From Paramacrobiotus richtersi (Eukaryota; Tardigrada; Eutardigrada; Parachela; Macrobiotidae): DNA of 22,405 nt. The first letter of the stretch is position 1. Each line of letters opens with the position of its first letter. Below, piece by piece: positions 9,486-19,440 of the stretch. The translations under genes and the position numbers were made by a program. The stretch spans positions 1-22,405 of the forward strand of contig JAQGAU010000955.1 of NCBI GenBank assembly GCA_034698045.1, in the 5' to 3' direction. The notes beneath the pieces were generated by a model. It searched no databases. It was not told where the DNA came from and saw only the letters and a program-made list of their open reading frames with translations.

Positions 9486-11263
9486 CTACTGCAGGAACTG
9501 CGGGAGCCGTTTTTGCTGTTTTCTTTGCATTCGTGTCAGTTTAACGACGGGAAGCGGGGCATCGCTTATTCTGTTCTTATGTAGCGTTGGAATTAAGCCT
9601 TTGTTGTCTGTGCAGCTTTCAAGCCTCTTGCACGACGTTTCGGGTGCACCTCCCGGGCATTGCGCCTCATTTACGAGCACAGCTACTAAGCATCACGCTT
9701 TGCTCAGTTCAGCATTGGCGGCTTCAGCGTCTCTAAAGGTCACTGTTGGCCTAGGCGTTTGCACTACGTATTCCTTAGATTTTGGCCATTCTCGCTTCGT
9801 TGTCTGGTTACTTTGCCTGCGCCATATGTATCTTTCCGTCTAACAACACCTCCGACACTGCGTTCCAGTTGAATCTTACTAATTTACTGCTACCCAGCCT
9901 TATCTTCGATTAAGTTGACAGTCCTTGACTCAGTTGACTGGTGGCGAACTGTCCACTTTCAAACTGGCAATGTTTCTTCCTACTAATCAAAATCAGTCTC
10001 TGCCCTATACTGAAGTTCACGCGCGCTTATGTACTTAGCTTCTTCTGGATGGACAAGGTCAAGTACCGCTCTGACTTTGCGATTTGATAGCAACTCGGAC
10101 GGTGCAATTTTCGGCATGCTCTGTGGGGTGCCACAAAATCGGCTACGAAATTCTACAGCAAAACCTTTACCAGATTCTATGTTTCTTAATTCCTATTTTA
10201 AAGACTTTAGCGTTTGCTTGACCTTTGGACTGAGGATAACCTGGCGATGTGGTCATATGTTATGTTCGGTACTGGCACAGAACATTGCGAACTCTTCTGA
10301 CCGAAACCGAGTTATCGTTATCACTCACATTTAGCTGTAAAGCTTTTCAAAACGCGTCCTTGGCTGGATTTCATTCGAGCGATAACCCAGTTGAACATAA
10401 ACTGCGTTGGTTCCAACTTCCAAGAATGTAGAGTCGAAGATGACCACTACAGCGATGTATCGTTTTAGTGGAAAATGGGATTCTGGGAGTGACTTTGATG
10501 TGCACTGGTAAGAACCTGCCCGTAAACACTTAAACGCAAATCCTCCAGAATAGTACAAGTGTTTACGGGCAGGTTCTTACCAGTGAACGCTTTCCTACAG
10601 GGTGTAATAACAGATCTTGTGTAATAATCGATTTAACATGGCTCTCGCGTATGCCTGGATGTTACTAACAATAAACAATTCAACTTCGTCATTCAAAGTT
10701 GTATCAGGGTTTGCAAAGCTATGTGAGACAGCATCTTGCATGCTTTACTCATACTTTCCACGTGGCAAGCTGTTGGATATTTTGAGGTTGTTGTGGCTGC
10801 TGTGGGTTGGCTTGGCTCGCTTGGATAATCTACGCTAGCCTTAGAGTGCCTCAAATGCAGTGGCATTAAGGGAATTCAACCGGTGATTTTTCTTGTTCAC
10901 CTCCGGAATCTGCGCCATCTCGCAGTAATTATCGAAGACGTCAAGCCAGGTTTGCCACAGGATCGCATCTAGACCAAACCGAAAAAGCTCGATAAGTTTG
11001 GACCTAATGCCCACTTCATCGGGGTCACCCCAGGCCAAGGACTTGAGCAAACTCAACAATCCTTCTAGCCAGTTGTGGTGTGTCGAAATATATGTCGCCT
11101 TTACTTGCCAGTTGAACTCGAAAGTACTACAAATCACAGGTCGTAATAATACAGCGCTGCTACGACAATACCACAATACAATGCCACATGATACTCTTGA
11201 TGGAAGAAAGATGGTTCGAAGAAAGAGTGATCGCCAACGGTAGAGTATTGAACTCCATGGCAT
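9486..11263 (-). mobile_element. Ty3/Gypsy LTR-retroelement fossil (broken)
   Basis: These are remnants on the minus strand in normal 5' to 3' order. A capsid-like gag piece comes first (about 10841-10990, with FDNYCEMAQIPEV and LNATAFEAL as in Gypsy gag). An RNase H-like piece follows (about 10331-10450, ending FEKLYS), then the C-terminal part of integrase (about 10030-10300, with APSELLSNRKVRAVLDLV, a typical Gypsy block). After it comes an integrase tail (about 9800-9990, VLLDGKIH) and a final charged stretch to about 9486. Protease, most of RT and the integrase core are absent. A TATA-like box on this strand at 11297-11307 lies upstream of the gag piece. The copy is clearly dead, with many breaks, and looks old. 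A perfect inverted repeat (10503-10585) interrupts it just upstream of the RNase H-like piece. Confidence 0.65.
10503..10585. repeat. Perfect 29-bp inverted repeat, 25-base spacer
   Basis: The left arm (10503-10531, beginning CACTGGTAAGAACC) is the exact reverse complement of the right arm (10557-10585, ending GGTTCTTACCAGTG), with a spacer at 10532-10556. Pairing stops cleanly on both sides of the loop and after one mismatch outside. A transcript of either strand would fold into a 29-bp perfect hairpin. The arms lie in eroded retroelement sequence, so the perfect match suggests a recent event. Confidence 0.95.
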
Positions 11264-11512
11264 ACGGTCAAGCGATGTGTAGTGTATGTACTGTGTTATA
11301 TAAATACGGCCGATCTCGAGGTCTTCTTCTTGTCAGCTAACTTCGGTCACACAATTAGAGATTCAGAACACATTCGATGCATCAACGTTGCTAAGGAAAA
11401 ACATAGGGATATTCCATAAACCATAACAACGCCAAGTCACCTTTGTAACCATAACACATGTCCTCTATACCACACCTCCCTTAATTTTTCTGTTGTACAT
11501 AAAATTTTGCAA

Positions 11513-11543
11513 AGAATAATAAAAAATAAATAAATAATAATAT
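11513..11543. repeat. A/T simple repeat (AAT/AAAT units)
   Basis: This is a run of AATAAT and AAATAAAT units, 31 bases with one G. It may be a decayed poly(A) tail or plain microsatellite. Confidence 0.6.
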
Positions 11544-11589
11544 ACATACCGCAAATGCCAGAAACTAGAGGAAAAATTTACTTTTCAGT

Positions 11590-12103
11590 CACGGCATACT
11601 CCGAATCCTCATAAAATTCTGCATCTGCTGGCTCGGCATCCAGATCCAGACGCTTGAATCCAATAGGTCGGGCTCGTCCGTCTGGGCAGCCATCTCCGCC
11701 TTTTCGCGTGGTGGTGCTGGTTCCTTTACAGGAACATCCTTTGGCGGACTCGGCTGTCGTGCCGGAATCGTTCTCTAGGGCTCACGGCGCCATTCTGGTG
11801 AATGGCTTCGACTTCGGCGTTGTTGACTTTGGTTCCGGTTACAATAGGCATGTATGTGCCCTGGTGATCCGCACTGATAACACTGAGTACAGCTCAGAGG
11901 ATTCCAGCCAGACTTGAAGTCGTAAAATTTCCTTCAAGTGACCATGCTTCGGTCAATTTCGCGGACCACGATTGGACAGGGGATTCACGTTCCGAATGTG
12001 AATACTGGGCTCCCAACTTAGCAAACTGCGCATTCCAAGTACGGTGGCAGCCAGCAAAACCATTGAGTAACAGACATGCATCGTCGCCTTCGATAGAAAC
12101 CAC
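11590..12103 (-). mobile_element. Gag-like retroelement fossil, copy B with CCHC knuckle (broken)
   Basis: On the minus strand, 11882-11841 encodes CYQCGSPGHIHAYC, an exact CX2CX4HX4C zinc knuckle. It is followed by a basic SR-type stretch (QQRRSRSHSPEW), then proline/acid-rich sequence and the LDLDAEP tail shared with copy A. A knuckle plus basic run is the nucleocapsid signature of retroelement gag. It lies upstream of the Gypsy capsid-like piece, the reverse of normal gag order, so it probably belongs to a different insertion. Protein-like minus-strand sequence up to about 12370 may be its 5' part. The copy is broken, with several breaks. Confidence 0.5.
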
Positions 12104-12369
12104 TGGACCAAACTGAAAGGACGGTTTAATGTGTGGTTCTTACTTTTCTTAACTGCGACCTTTTTTTATCTCCTACAGCTAGGGCGTCAGATTTGCAACT
12201 TCCCTGCTGCACTAGTACCCGCCCAAGGCTGTACTCGGTTGATTGCTGCGACAGGGGAAGGTCGCGCTCGCCGCCGCTCGGTCCAGATCTTTTGCAGCTC
12301 CTCCTGCTCAACTGTTTTCCGATCGACAGCATGGAAAGATGTCGTCGGAACAGATAACATAAATTAAAT

Positions 12370-14375
12370 GAACAAGTTCTCAGATAATTTAGTATGCTAT
12401 AAATTCCTTAAGTCGATATCGCAAGAAACCCATTCAGAAGGTTATCAACGATTAGCGGACGCGACAAAAAAGAACTACGAAAGGTCGTAAACTTATCTCG
12501 CTGGATTCAGCTGTCCACAGGAGGACGTTGCGCTCGCTCCATCAGGATTCCGTCTGTTTCCATCCTGTACGACAAGCTGACAGCAGTGAGCAGAGATTCC
12601 GATAATTACTGGAACCACCGATCATTTTAAATCAAAGCATTTCGTAGTTCCAAATCACATCGGCCACGCTTACAGCAAAGAACTACAAAAATTCCCACGC
12701 CGTTGTTAATCATGGGAATGACATTACCTTTTGGCACGGGCCGACATGTTTGCTTTTTGATGACGGTATCGCGGAGCCGCAAAGATTTCGGGAAAAGGGA
12801 TACGGGACCACAGCTGAATAGCATAGCACAGCGTACTGTTATAGTACAATATCACATCTCCCCCACTTCTCTGGCAAAAGAAGTACAATATCATAATGAT
12901 ATACTCTGCATACCGCACAACAACACCAACGTTGCATTATTATAAACGTGAGACAGTACAAATGTTTCCACGAAAGCGACAAGTTTAATTGGTAATTTGT
13001 CGTTAAGAAGTCGAAAAAGTAGCGCACTGATCCAACAGCGAAAAACGGTTTCCATTTCCGCGGTCTCAGGTACAGATTTCAACATAGCGACCAAACTGAA
13101 AAATAGTGTGTTACATTTCACAGTTTGTGTTTTTCTGTTACTGTTGCTGCTCCGTTGCTGAAAATCTTTGTAAAAGACAGGGTTTTAATTTCAGTACGGG
13201 GTATAGAAAATCTTGCACATGTCGACGTTTGGAGCAGTTTTTATTAGCAGAGCGAAGTTCCCCAAGATGTTTCACCTGCTGCGTTAAAGGCTTTTTTTGG
13301 CACGCGTCAGAAAAACGACACGTTATTTCGTTGATTATCCGAATCTGTCTATGTACAGAAGCGGGCAATTCGAACAGATTACAGAACAACAGCCATAACT
13401 ACGCCGCACGAATGTTGGGCGCTTGGTAGCCTATTGATTACCATAATACAAATCATTAATTTTTACTGTGGTTTCTTCGATACCAAGATAGGCAAAACTT
13501 AATAAATCTGCCTAAATTCCTCTAGTTATATCTCGACACGTCAAACTCATAAAGTTATAACGTTCTTGTAAAAATTTACAAAAGTTATTGTAAAAACTGT
13601 AGCGTCTGCCGGAGGCTTGGACCATGACGTGATCCAGGTCATCGTTCACCAGCGCATTGAGCAAACCGGCGGACCGGTGCTTGGGACGGCTCCAGCACAA
13701 AATTGCCATTCCCAACCTCGGACGCGTATTCATACGCGGACGCCTTCGAGGTACGCAAACACCCAGTGGAGTGCCGCGTTCGGGTGCATCCGCCGGTTGT
13801 GCTGGCGGGTGCTGGTTGGTTCGCGTTAGCTTCTGGATAGAAGCTCGACGTCTTCCCTTGGAACTGTGTTCCGTCTGTCCGATCTTCTTCAGTTACTCCG
13901 TTTCGGTGACGATTCCTGGCATCCACACAAAGTTTAAAGTATGAGACAAGGACCTCGTTCACTCGGATTAGTTGCTTCAGAGCCTGGGCTCAACAGAATA
14001 GTTATAACATTGAAAAACGAAATATAAATAATGACGTGTATTAACAGTTCCGTTTAAGCTAATTTCATTTTAATGCTTGCTTTTCTTTACTATTGTTATT
14101 CGACATATGTTCTGTTAATTTATATATAACGTTATATCCTGTTTTTTTGGTTTTTTCCTGATACGTTTAAAATTTATCCATGTTTATATATTTACCGTAT
14201 CCTCCGAGGAGACTCCTGACATTCAGCTCCGCTTTGAGCCTACCTATAAACACTAACATCTGACTAGGCTGTAAAAAATAATCAAATGTACCCGGAACAT
14301 AGCAGCAATACGGTACAATATTACAGTATCTGCATATTCCCTGTAGAAAAACTCTTGCATTAGGCTGAAGTAGAC
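12370..14375. other. Stretch without a supported gene
   Basis: Many overlapping frames of 60-107 codons occur. The most protein-like lie on the minus strand at 13138-13389 and at about 13512-13962 (Pro/Arg/Thr-rich), but neither shows a domain. They may be further retroelement debris. Confidence 0.3.
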
Positions 14376-14382
14376 AACTCAC

Positions 14383-14475
14383 TGGACAGGATCATTAGGC
14401 TTGATCCCCATTAAATATTCCAGAGGTATTTCCGGTTTGCTGAGCTTTGCCTTAGCAGTTGAGATTGAGGGTTTT
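14383..14475 (-). CDS. Possible internal exon
   Basis: On the minus strand a strong 3' splice site (CACTTTTTTTCAG) precedes 93 bases. These read KPSISTAKAKLSKPEIPLEY then LMGIKPNDPV in one frame and end at a good donor (CA|GTGAGT, intron starting at 14382). Another frame across the same bases is also open as part of a longer lysine-rich frame (14411-14716), so the exon is only one of two readings. The next acceptor-like site (TTTTTCTACAG) is only 42 bases on, short for an intron. Product unknown. Confidence 0.2.
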
Positions 14476-14908
14476 CTGAAAAAAAGTGCCGAAGGACTTC
14501 ACGAAGGGTTTCTTTCGATGCAGCATCCTTTCGCTGTTTGGATATCCATGTCTTTACGCTACTTATGTTCTCCTTGGTCCGAGCCTGTGCTTTCTTTATA
14601 ATACCAGGTTGCCTGCAAAAATGTGCCACCTTAAGATTGGTGACTTTTGTATTGGTTGTTTTGACCGCCTTTACTTCTTCTTCTCTTCGGCGGAGTAAGT
14701 AGGATGTAAATATCATATAGAAACTTTCGCGTTCTCTAGACCATAGATTCTGGATCGAATTTTATTGACTGGTTATTTGAACAAGCGATGATTGTCGGTT
14801 TCGACATTTTTTAACCATTCAGCGATTGTCCTTTCGTTAATAATACAAAGGTTACTACAGCACTTCACGCCTTTGCCGTGCAATTACTTTATGGCGTAAT
14901 GCTAAAGT

Positions 14909-14974
14909 TTTCTGTTTTTGGCGGCATTGATGGTATTCTTAAAGAATACCGCAATTCACTGCTACTTTCAGAAA
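14909..14974 (+). repeat. Hairpin repeat, copy 3 of 4
   Basis: This is a 66-base imperfect palindrome from TTTCTG to CAGAAA with inner arms GGTATTC/GAATACC and the middle pair ATTG/CAAT. The right flank (GGAAATG ... GTTTGAAAACTGC, then a block near 15055-15120) is shared with the copy at 18232, so the repeat unit is larger than the hairpin, at least about 210 bases. Confidence 0.8.
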
Positions 14975-15038
14975 ATGCAGGACCTGCAGTAGATGAGCTG
15001 GAAATGGCATGGGTAGTTTGAAAACTGCATGCCACGTG

Positions 15039-15058
15039 AGTCAGTCTCAGTCAGTCTC
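15039..15058. repeat. 10-base tandem duplication
   Basis: AGTCAGTCTC is repeated exactly twice, inside the right flank of the hairpin repeat copy. Confidence 0.85.
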
Positions 15059-15159
15059 CTGGAATGCAGATACATAAGAAACACGATCAAAGAAATGACT
15101 GCGTTTAATTGCATTTAACCAGCTTTGAATTGTTAAACAATCTTGTTGAACAAAACACC

Positions 15160-15235
15160 GAATGTGGGAGAAAAAACTGGGACAATCAGGAAACAAATGC
15201 ATCAGTACAGTAGGACAACCCATTCCTGCCACAAC
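15160..15235. repeat. Dispersed repeat segment, partner at 21795
   Basis: GAGAAAAA, AGGAAACA, CAGTACAGTAGGACA and CCCATTCC occur in the same order and spacing at about 21795-21890 (there GAGAAAAA, AGGAAACA, CATTACAGTAGAACA, CCCATTCC). It may be the right part of the hairpin-repeat unit. The boundaries are approximate. Confidence 0.5.
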
Positions 15236-15657
15236 CATATGTATAAAATAACCAAAAAGGAATAGACAAACTACCACACAGTGTATACAGTATTATAAAC
15301 CACAAAATTAATTTGAAATATGGGGAATACAAGTACACCGGTGGAAACAGTATCAGTCATTCCAAACCGGCAAGTACATTGAACGGGTAGCATTGTTTGA
15401 GACCGTGTTGAGCTCTAAAGGGCACACACAGACTTTTATAAGTATAGACAGTTTGATTAACTTATTGCTCCTACGTAAACGTGCCGTGCTTGATGAGAAG
15501 GACATGTGATTCCGTTGCTGACCTTTCGCAGTGATTATTCTAAGTCTGCTCGAATCTCGTTAATAGCGCCTTCCGGATCGTTCGGGCAGGTATTTCGTAA
15601 CATCGGAATAATAATAAAGAATGCAGAATGTAAAATGCAGTGCCTGTTCCGGCTCCT

Positions 15658-16659
15658 CTACGGCGACAGTCGACACTTGGCCAAACGAACAACCGTCGTC
15701 CGCAAACTGGCGATGCTCAGCGCAAAGAAGAGTGGATCGAGCAGCGGCAACAACGTCGACAGAGCCTCGTGAACTTCGTGCAAGGTTGCAATCGTGTTCA
15801 GCGGCACAAAGGCCGCCAACCGGTAGTACACCATACTCGGTGTCCAACACACCGTAGCACTCAGTGTAAATAGGGTGAGCACGATAAACGCCTGCGACTT
15901 GCTCTCTCGCCTTTGATTCGCCGGGCCCGAGTTCCCTGTGGACCTACTTAGATTTGGCAGTCCATCCGGTGCAGCAGCCTGAACCGCACGACGCCACCGC
16001 CTCCTCTGGACAGATTTCCACAGCAGCAGCGGATAACACACCGGAATGAACAGTTTGGGAACTTCGAAGACCCACACCGACATAATCATCGTCCAGGTAA
16101 ACTGGGCCTTGGTGTCCAGATAGCAGGCTTTACTGTGCGATGCGCGGTAATACAGGGCGTCGATTACAATCGCCGGCATTAGTAGGGCGTGGAGGTACAC
16201 AACAGCGCCGACGCATAGTAACGTAGCCACGCGGGAAGTGTGACGATTCTTGTATGACACCGGCCAAAAGAGCGCCCAAGCGCGATTCATGCTGATGAGC
16301 ACATGAACGTGTACCGCCACAGATGAAATGATAAATGTGTTGTAGATCTCTACGGTGCAGGCTGTGAATCCCATCCACCAGTATCCGTAATATTCGTCTA
16401 GAATTGACATTGGATTGCCAATTCCGACATAGAGGGAGTTACTGCATAATAAGGCGATAATATACACGTTGAAGGGCGTTTGCAGCTTCTTCTCCTTAAG
16501 CAGCAGGAAGAGCAAAGCAAAACTGAGGAGTAACGGGATCACGGTTAAGGTAATAAAGCTGGTTGACAAAGTATGACCTCTGGCTGCGCCATCGGTTGTC
16601 TGCCTATCTGTCTGATTATCGGAGAAAGTGGAAAAGTTTCTGCTGCTGTCGTTCAACAT
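15658..16659 (-). CDS. Rhodopsin-like GPCR, complete, intronless, 333 aa
   Basis: This is a plasma-membrane seven-helix receptor coupling an unknown ligand to G proteins. The ATG at 16659-16657 is fixed by an in-frame TAG seven codons upstream; the stop is TAG at 15660-15658. The N-tail (1-32) has three N-glycosylation sequons (N3, N8, N15). TM segments lie at about 33-54, 63-86, 101-124, 143-168, 190-214, 256-282 and 290-316. C101 at the top of TM3 and C179 in loop 2 can form the usual disulphide, and loop 1 has the conserved Trp (YGYWWMG). TM6 carries the full CWTP (271-274). Two class A motifs are altered: DRY at the end of TM3 reads NRA (125-127), and NPxxY in TM7 reads DPLFF (308-312). 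Loop 3 is long and basic (RRRWRR). The C-tail is very short (KCRLSP). A near-identical paralogue begins at the right window edge on the same strand, so this is a tandem family. No minus-strand AATAAA is close behind the stop. Confidence 0.93.
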   Translation of the reverse strand: MLNDSSRNFSTFSDNQTDRQTTDGAARGHTLSTSFITLTVIPLLLSFALLFLLLKEKKLQTPFNVYIIALLCSNSLYVGIGNPMSILDEYYGYWWMGFTACTVEIYNTFIISSVAVHVHVLISMNRAWALFWPVSYKNRHTSRVATLLCVGAVVYLHALLMPAIVIDALYYRASHSKACYLDTKAQFTWTMIMSVWVFEVPKLFIPVCYPLLLWKSVQRRRWRRAVQAAAPDGLPNLSRSTGNSGPANQRRESKSQAFIVLTLFTLSATVCWTPSMVYYRLAAFVPLNTIATLHEVHEALSTLLPLLDPLFFALSIASLRTTVVRLAKCRLSP

Positions 16660-18231
16660 TACGAACGCCGGTTTGGACTACGTCGGTTGCTAGTTTATGA
16701 CACGACGCGTTGCTGCCGGTGAACTATACAAAAGGAAAAGTCCCAAAGAGCAAAGTTCAGAAGAACATTCCATGTAACTATGTAACGGTTCTGACAATTT
16801 TCACGTAGGTTTGCCGTCTTTTATTGCTCGTGGAAGTAACCAAGGTGGGAGAAAGCCGGTAATCTGCTTCAGTTTTAGTCGTAATGAACAGGATGCTAAA
16901 ACCTCACCTGCATTAATTGGTTATCCTGGTTAGTCACTAAGCAGTCCTGTGTCTGCTTCCACACTCGATACATAGTACTGTTAGATTAGAAAATCTGAAG
17001 TACCGTGAAAGCCCCATCAGCCATTTCGATTTACCAAGAAAATTCCTGTTTTGCCACACTGTGTGACCTTTGTCTAACTTCCTTTGCGGATGTGCACAAT
17101 AGATTACTTTTGACCCTTCTTACTGGTAGACGACCACACTGCATCTAAACATGTGAGAATCCCGGAGCCGGCCGTACCCTACTATACGGTAATTACTTCC
17201 TGTAATGAAATATGATCGAGGATACGCTGACTCAGGCTACGTTCAATTGGCGAAATCAAGAGGTGTTAGGTCGATGTTTTCGTAGCGCGGTTTGAATAAG
17301 CCGTTTGCCCGGATGCCAGGCATGCTAAACTATCGCAGTAATCATGAGTCACGCACTAAGCAGAAAGCACAGCGCTTGGAACTTTGGAAACGATCTACAA
17401 AAAAGAAATCGATACGACGCTTAGAACCGGGAAAGAGTACGGTAAATAAAAATGATAAGACACGACCTACATGTACCTCTCTGCACCATCCGAGAAGCAA
17501 AACAATCAGGTGAATGAATTCTAGAATTCGGGTGGTAAAACGTCACCGAAACTTCTTCGTCATCAGTGTAGACAGAATGCGCTGTGACTCATCTACAGAA
17601 AAGCTGATCCTCGGCAAAATGACTGATCGGGTCAGCGCATATTAAAGACATGAAAGTTCGTCGCGCGTCGTGATTGTTCTCGCTTCTCTGATGTTAAAGA
17701 GTGGACCTCTAATGCTCCTTAAGAAGCAGCGGTTTGTTTCGTACATTTTGTTTGCTTGTTCGCTCAGGTTATGTTAAACTATCTTCATTTTTGTCTCTTT
17801 TGTTTGTTGTTCGCTGAAGCTGGATGATTCAATTGAGATCATAAAAATAACAATGTCAGCTAACAAAGAAATACGGCTAAACAAGAGCAGCCAACCCAAC
17901 CAAGGAGTCAACAGGAGCGTCTTGATGGTTTGCTTTTGAGATCCAGCCGGCACAATTTGACCTCATCTAGACTCCGCTGTCAGTTCATTCCATGGGTCGA
18001 TATTCTTGTATTCCATTTACTAAATGACCTTTTCTTTAGCGTACACATCTGAACTCACAGAACTGGAAAAGAACCGTCGGCAATAGTAAGCCTTTAGTAT
18101 AGCGCTTCACGCCAGTGTGATATATGTATGCACAGTACAGATCGACTTATTTTGTGTGACCATTCTGGTCTTTAACAGAGAATAGTCGGTCGGTTTAACA
18201 CTTCACGGTATACAGTAGCGCTGGCAAAGGT
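16660..18231. other. Receptor 5' flank and non-coding stretch
   Basis: The first about 150 bases should hold the receptor promoter; TTTGTATAGTTC at about 16720-16732 is only a weak TATA candidate. Beyond that I see no gene. A lysine/arginine-rich plus-strand frame (17292-17513) has no domain and is probably chance. Confidence 0.35.
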
Positions 18232-18297
18232 TTTCTGTTTTTGGCGGCACTGACGGTATTCTGGAAGAATACCGCAGTGCACCGCTACTTTCAGAAA
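18232..18297 (+). repeat. Hairpin repeat, copy 4 of 4
   Basis: This is a 66-base copy with the best-paired stem: GGTATTC/GAATACC, then ACTG/CAGT, GCGG/CCGC and TTTCTG/CAGAAA. Relative to the copy at 14909, changes on the 5' arm (ATTG to ACTG) are matched on the 3' arm (CAAT to CAGT). The shared right flank continues to about 18417. Confidence 0.8.
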
Positions 18298-18675
18298 GCG
18301 AAAGACTTGCAAGATGGAAATGTTTGAAAACTGCCATGAGGATCATTTTCTGACGGTATCCTGGTACTCGAGACGTAAGAAGTACGAACAAGATTACTGC
18401 ATTTAATATGAGACCAGATCATGACTAGTTTTGTAAACGTCTACGGATGAGTAAAATCAGTAAAATCAATATACTACGAACGCACAGGCTGGCCAATTGA
18501 AAGTATTTAGGCCTAATCGATTTTGATCCAAAATCAACTGTTATATAGCATTTACAGTTTGTGATGGCGGTGTAGAACAGCGATAGAAGTTTTCTAATGC
18601 CGCGGCCATGGTTGTGTTCATGAACACTTTTGAACAAAAATCGTCAAAAGACATGTGTTACCATGAGCATGTCGT

Positions 18676-18855
18676 TCATGAGCATCGGCATACGTTCAGA
18701 GCACGAACTATGAGCAAGTCGTGATCAGTTCCCAAAAGACAAGAAAATTTGTCCAAAAGCATGTTCCTGCTCGTGTTCTGTATGGGCGTGAATCCCGCGC
18801 CACGGAACACGCGTTCGAAGCACTCTGGCCAGTAGTTGACCACTGACCATAGTGA
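18676..18855 (-). mobile_element. hAT transposase C-terminal remnant
   Basis: On the minus strand one frame reads LTSLWSVVNYWPECF, then ERVFRGAGF, then NTSRNMLLDKFSCLL and LLIVRALN before a stop at 18678-18676. The WP...ERVFxxAGF...RxxL...LL order is that of the hAT dimerisation domain (usual form SERVFSxAG, then RR.RL, then a hydrophobic helix). The frame closes about 15 codons upstream of the Trp-Pro, so only about 55 residues survive and no terminal inverted repeats were found. The alternative is a chance frame; the ERVF-AGF block makes that less likely. Confidence 0.4.
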
Positions 18856-18879
18856 CGTAAGCTAACAACGCTTGTACGT

Positions 18880-19440
18880 GTTTTACAGATATACGTGTAC
18901 CCTTTAAACACATACTTCTACTGATATACATACATACACGTGCATACGTATAATCAGGATTACTACAACTTTGATGTGAAAATTATATACAGTTGAACAC
19001 AAAATTACAATTAAAGACCAACATACAACCTAACACGTTTATTATTTTTTGACAATATACCGTTATTTTTTTGGACAAATTTTAACAATTTTAGCATACG
19101 CAAAATAACTTATAAAGTCAAAAACACAACATTATTATATACGCAGGTATACAAACCATTATGATGCAAGTTCAGTCTTCTGGAATAAATCATAGATTTT
19201 TACAGTATATAATCAGATCAGAATAATCACATCGGATTTCTCGGATAAATTTTCAGTGGTATTTCATTCAAATATACCGAGTATTAAAATTATTGATTGG
19301 TATTCTGCTAAGCAATATTAATTAACGGGTATCATCTTATTTTAAACCTCTAAAAAGCGTTAAAAATTGCTGGTATATTTGATATACTAGTATATTTTTG
19401 TTAACTTGATATACAGTATACTGTTTTTGTTAACTTCGTG
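18880..19440. other. AT-rich block
   Basis: About 560 bases are strongly AT-rich, with many ATATAC and TATTTT words and no open frame. Near its right end TTTTTGTTAACTT occurs twice exactly (19395-19407 and 19424-19436), each followed by a TATAC-containing stretch. It may be a remnant of an AT-rich transposon end or unstable spacer. Confidence 0.6.

Noticed and set aside
10841-11263. 140-codon minus-strand frame as a host gene
   Set aside because: Its end matches Gypsy capsid sequence, so it was placed in the retroelement fossil.
15612-15618. AATAAA as the receptor's polyadenylation signal
   Set aside because: It lies on the plus strand, opposite to the gene.
15506-15873. Several plus- and minus-strand frames overlapping the end of the complete receptor
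   Set aside because: They are shadows of the receptor C-terminus in other frames.
17292-17513. 73-codon Lys/Arg-rich plus-strand frame
   Set aside because: Composition bias without domain, homologue or splice support.
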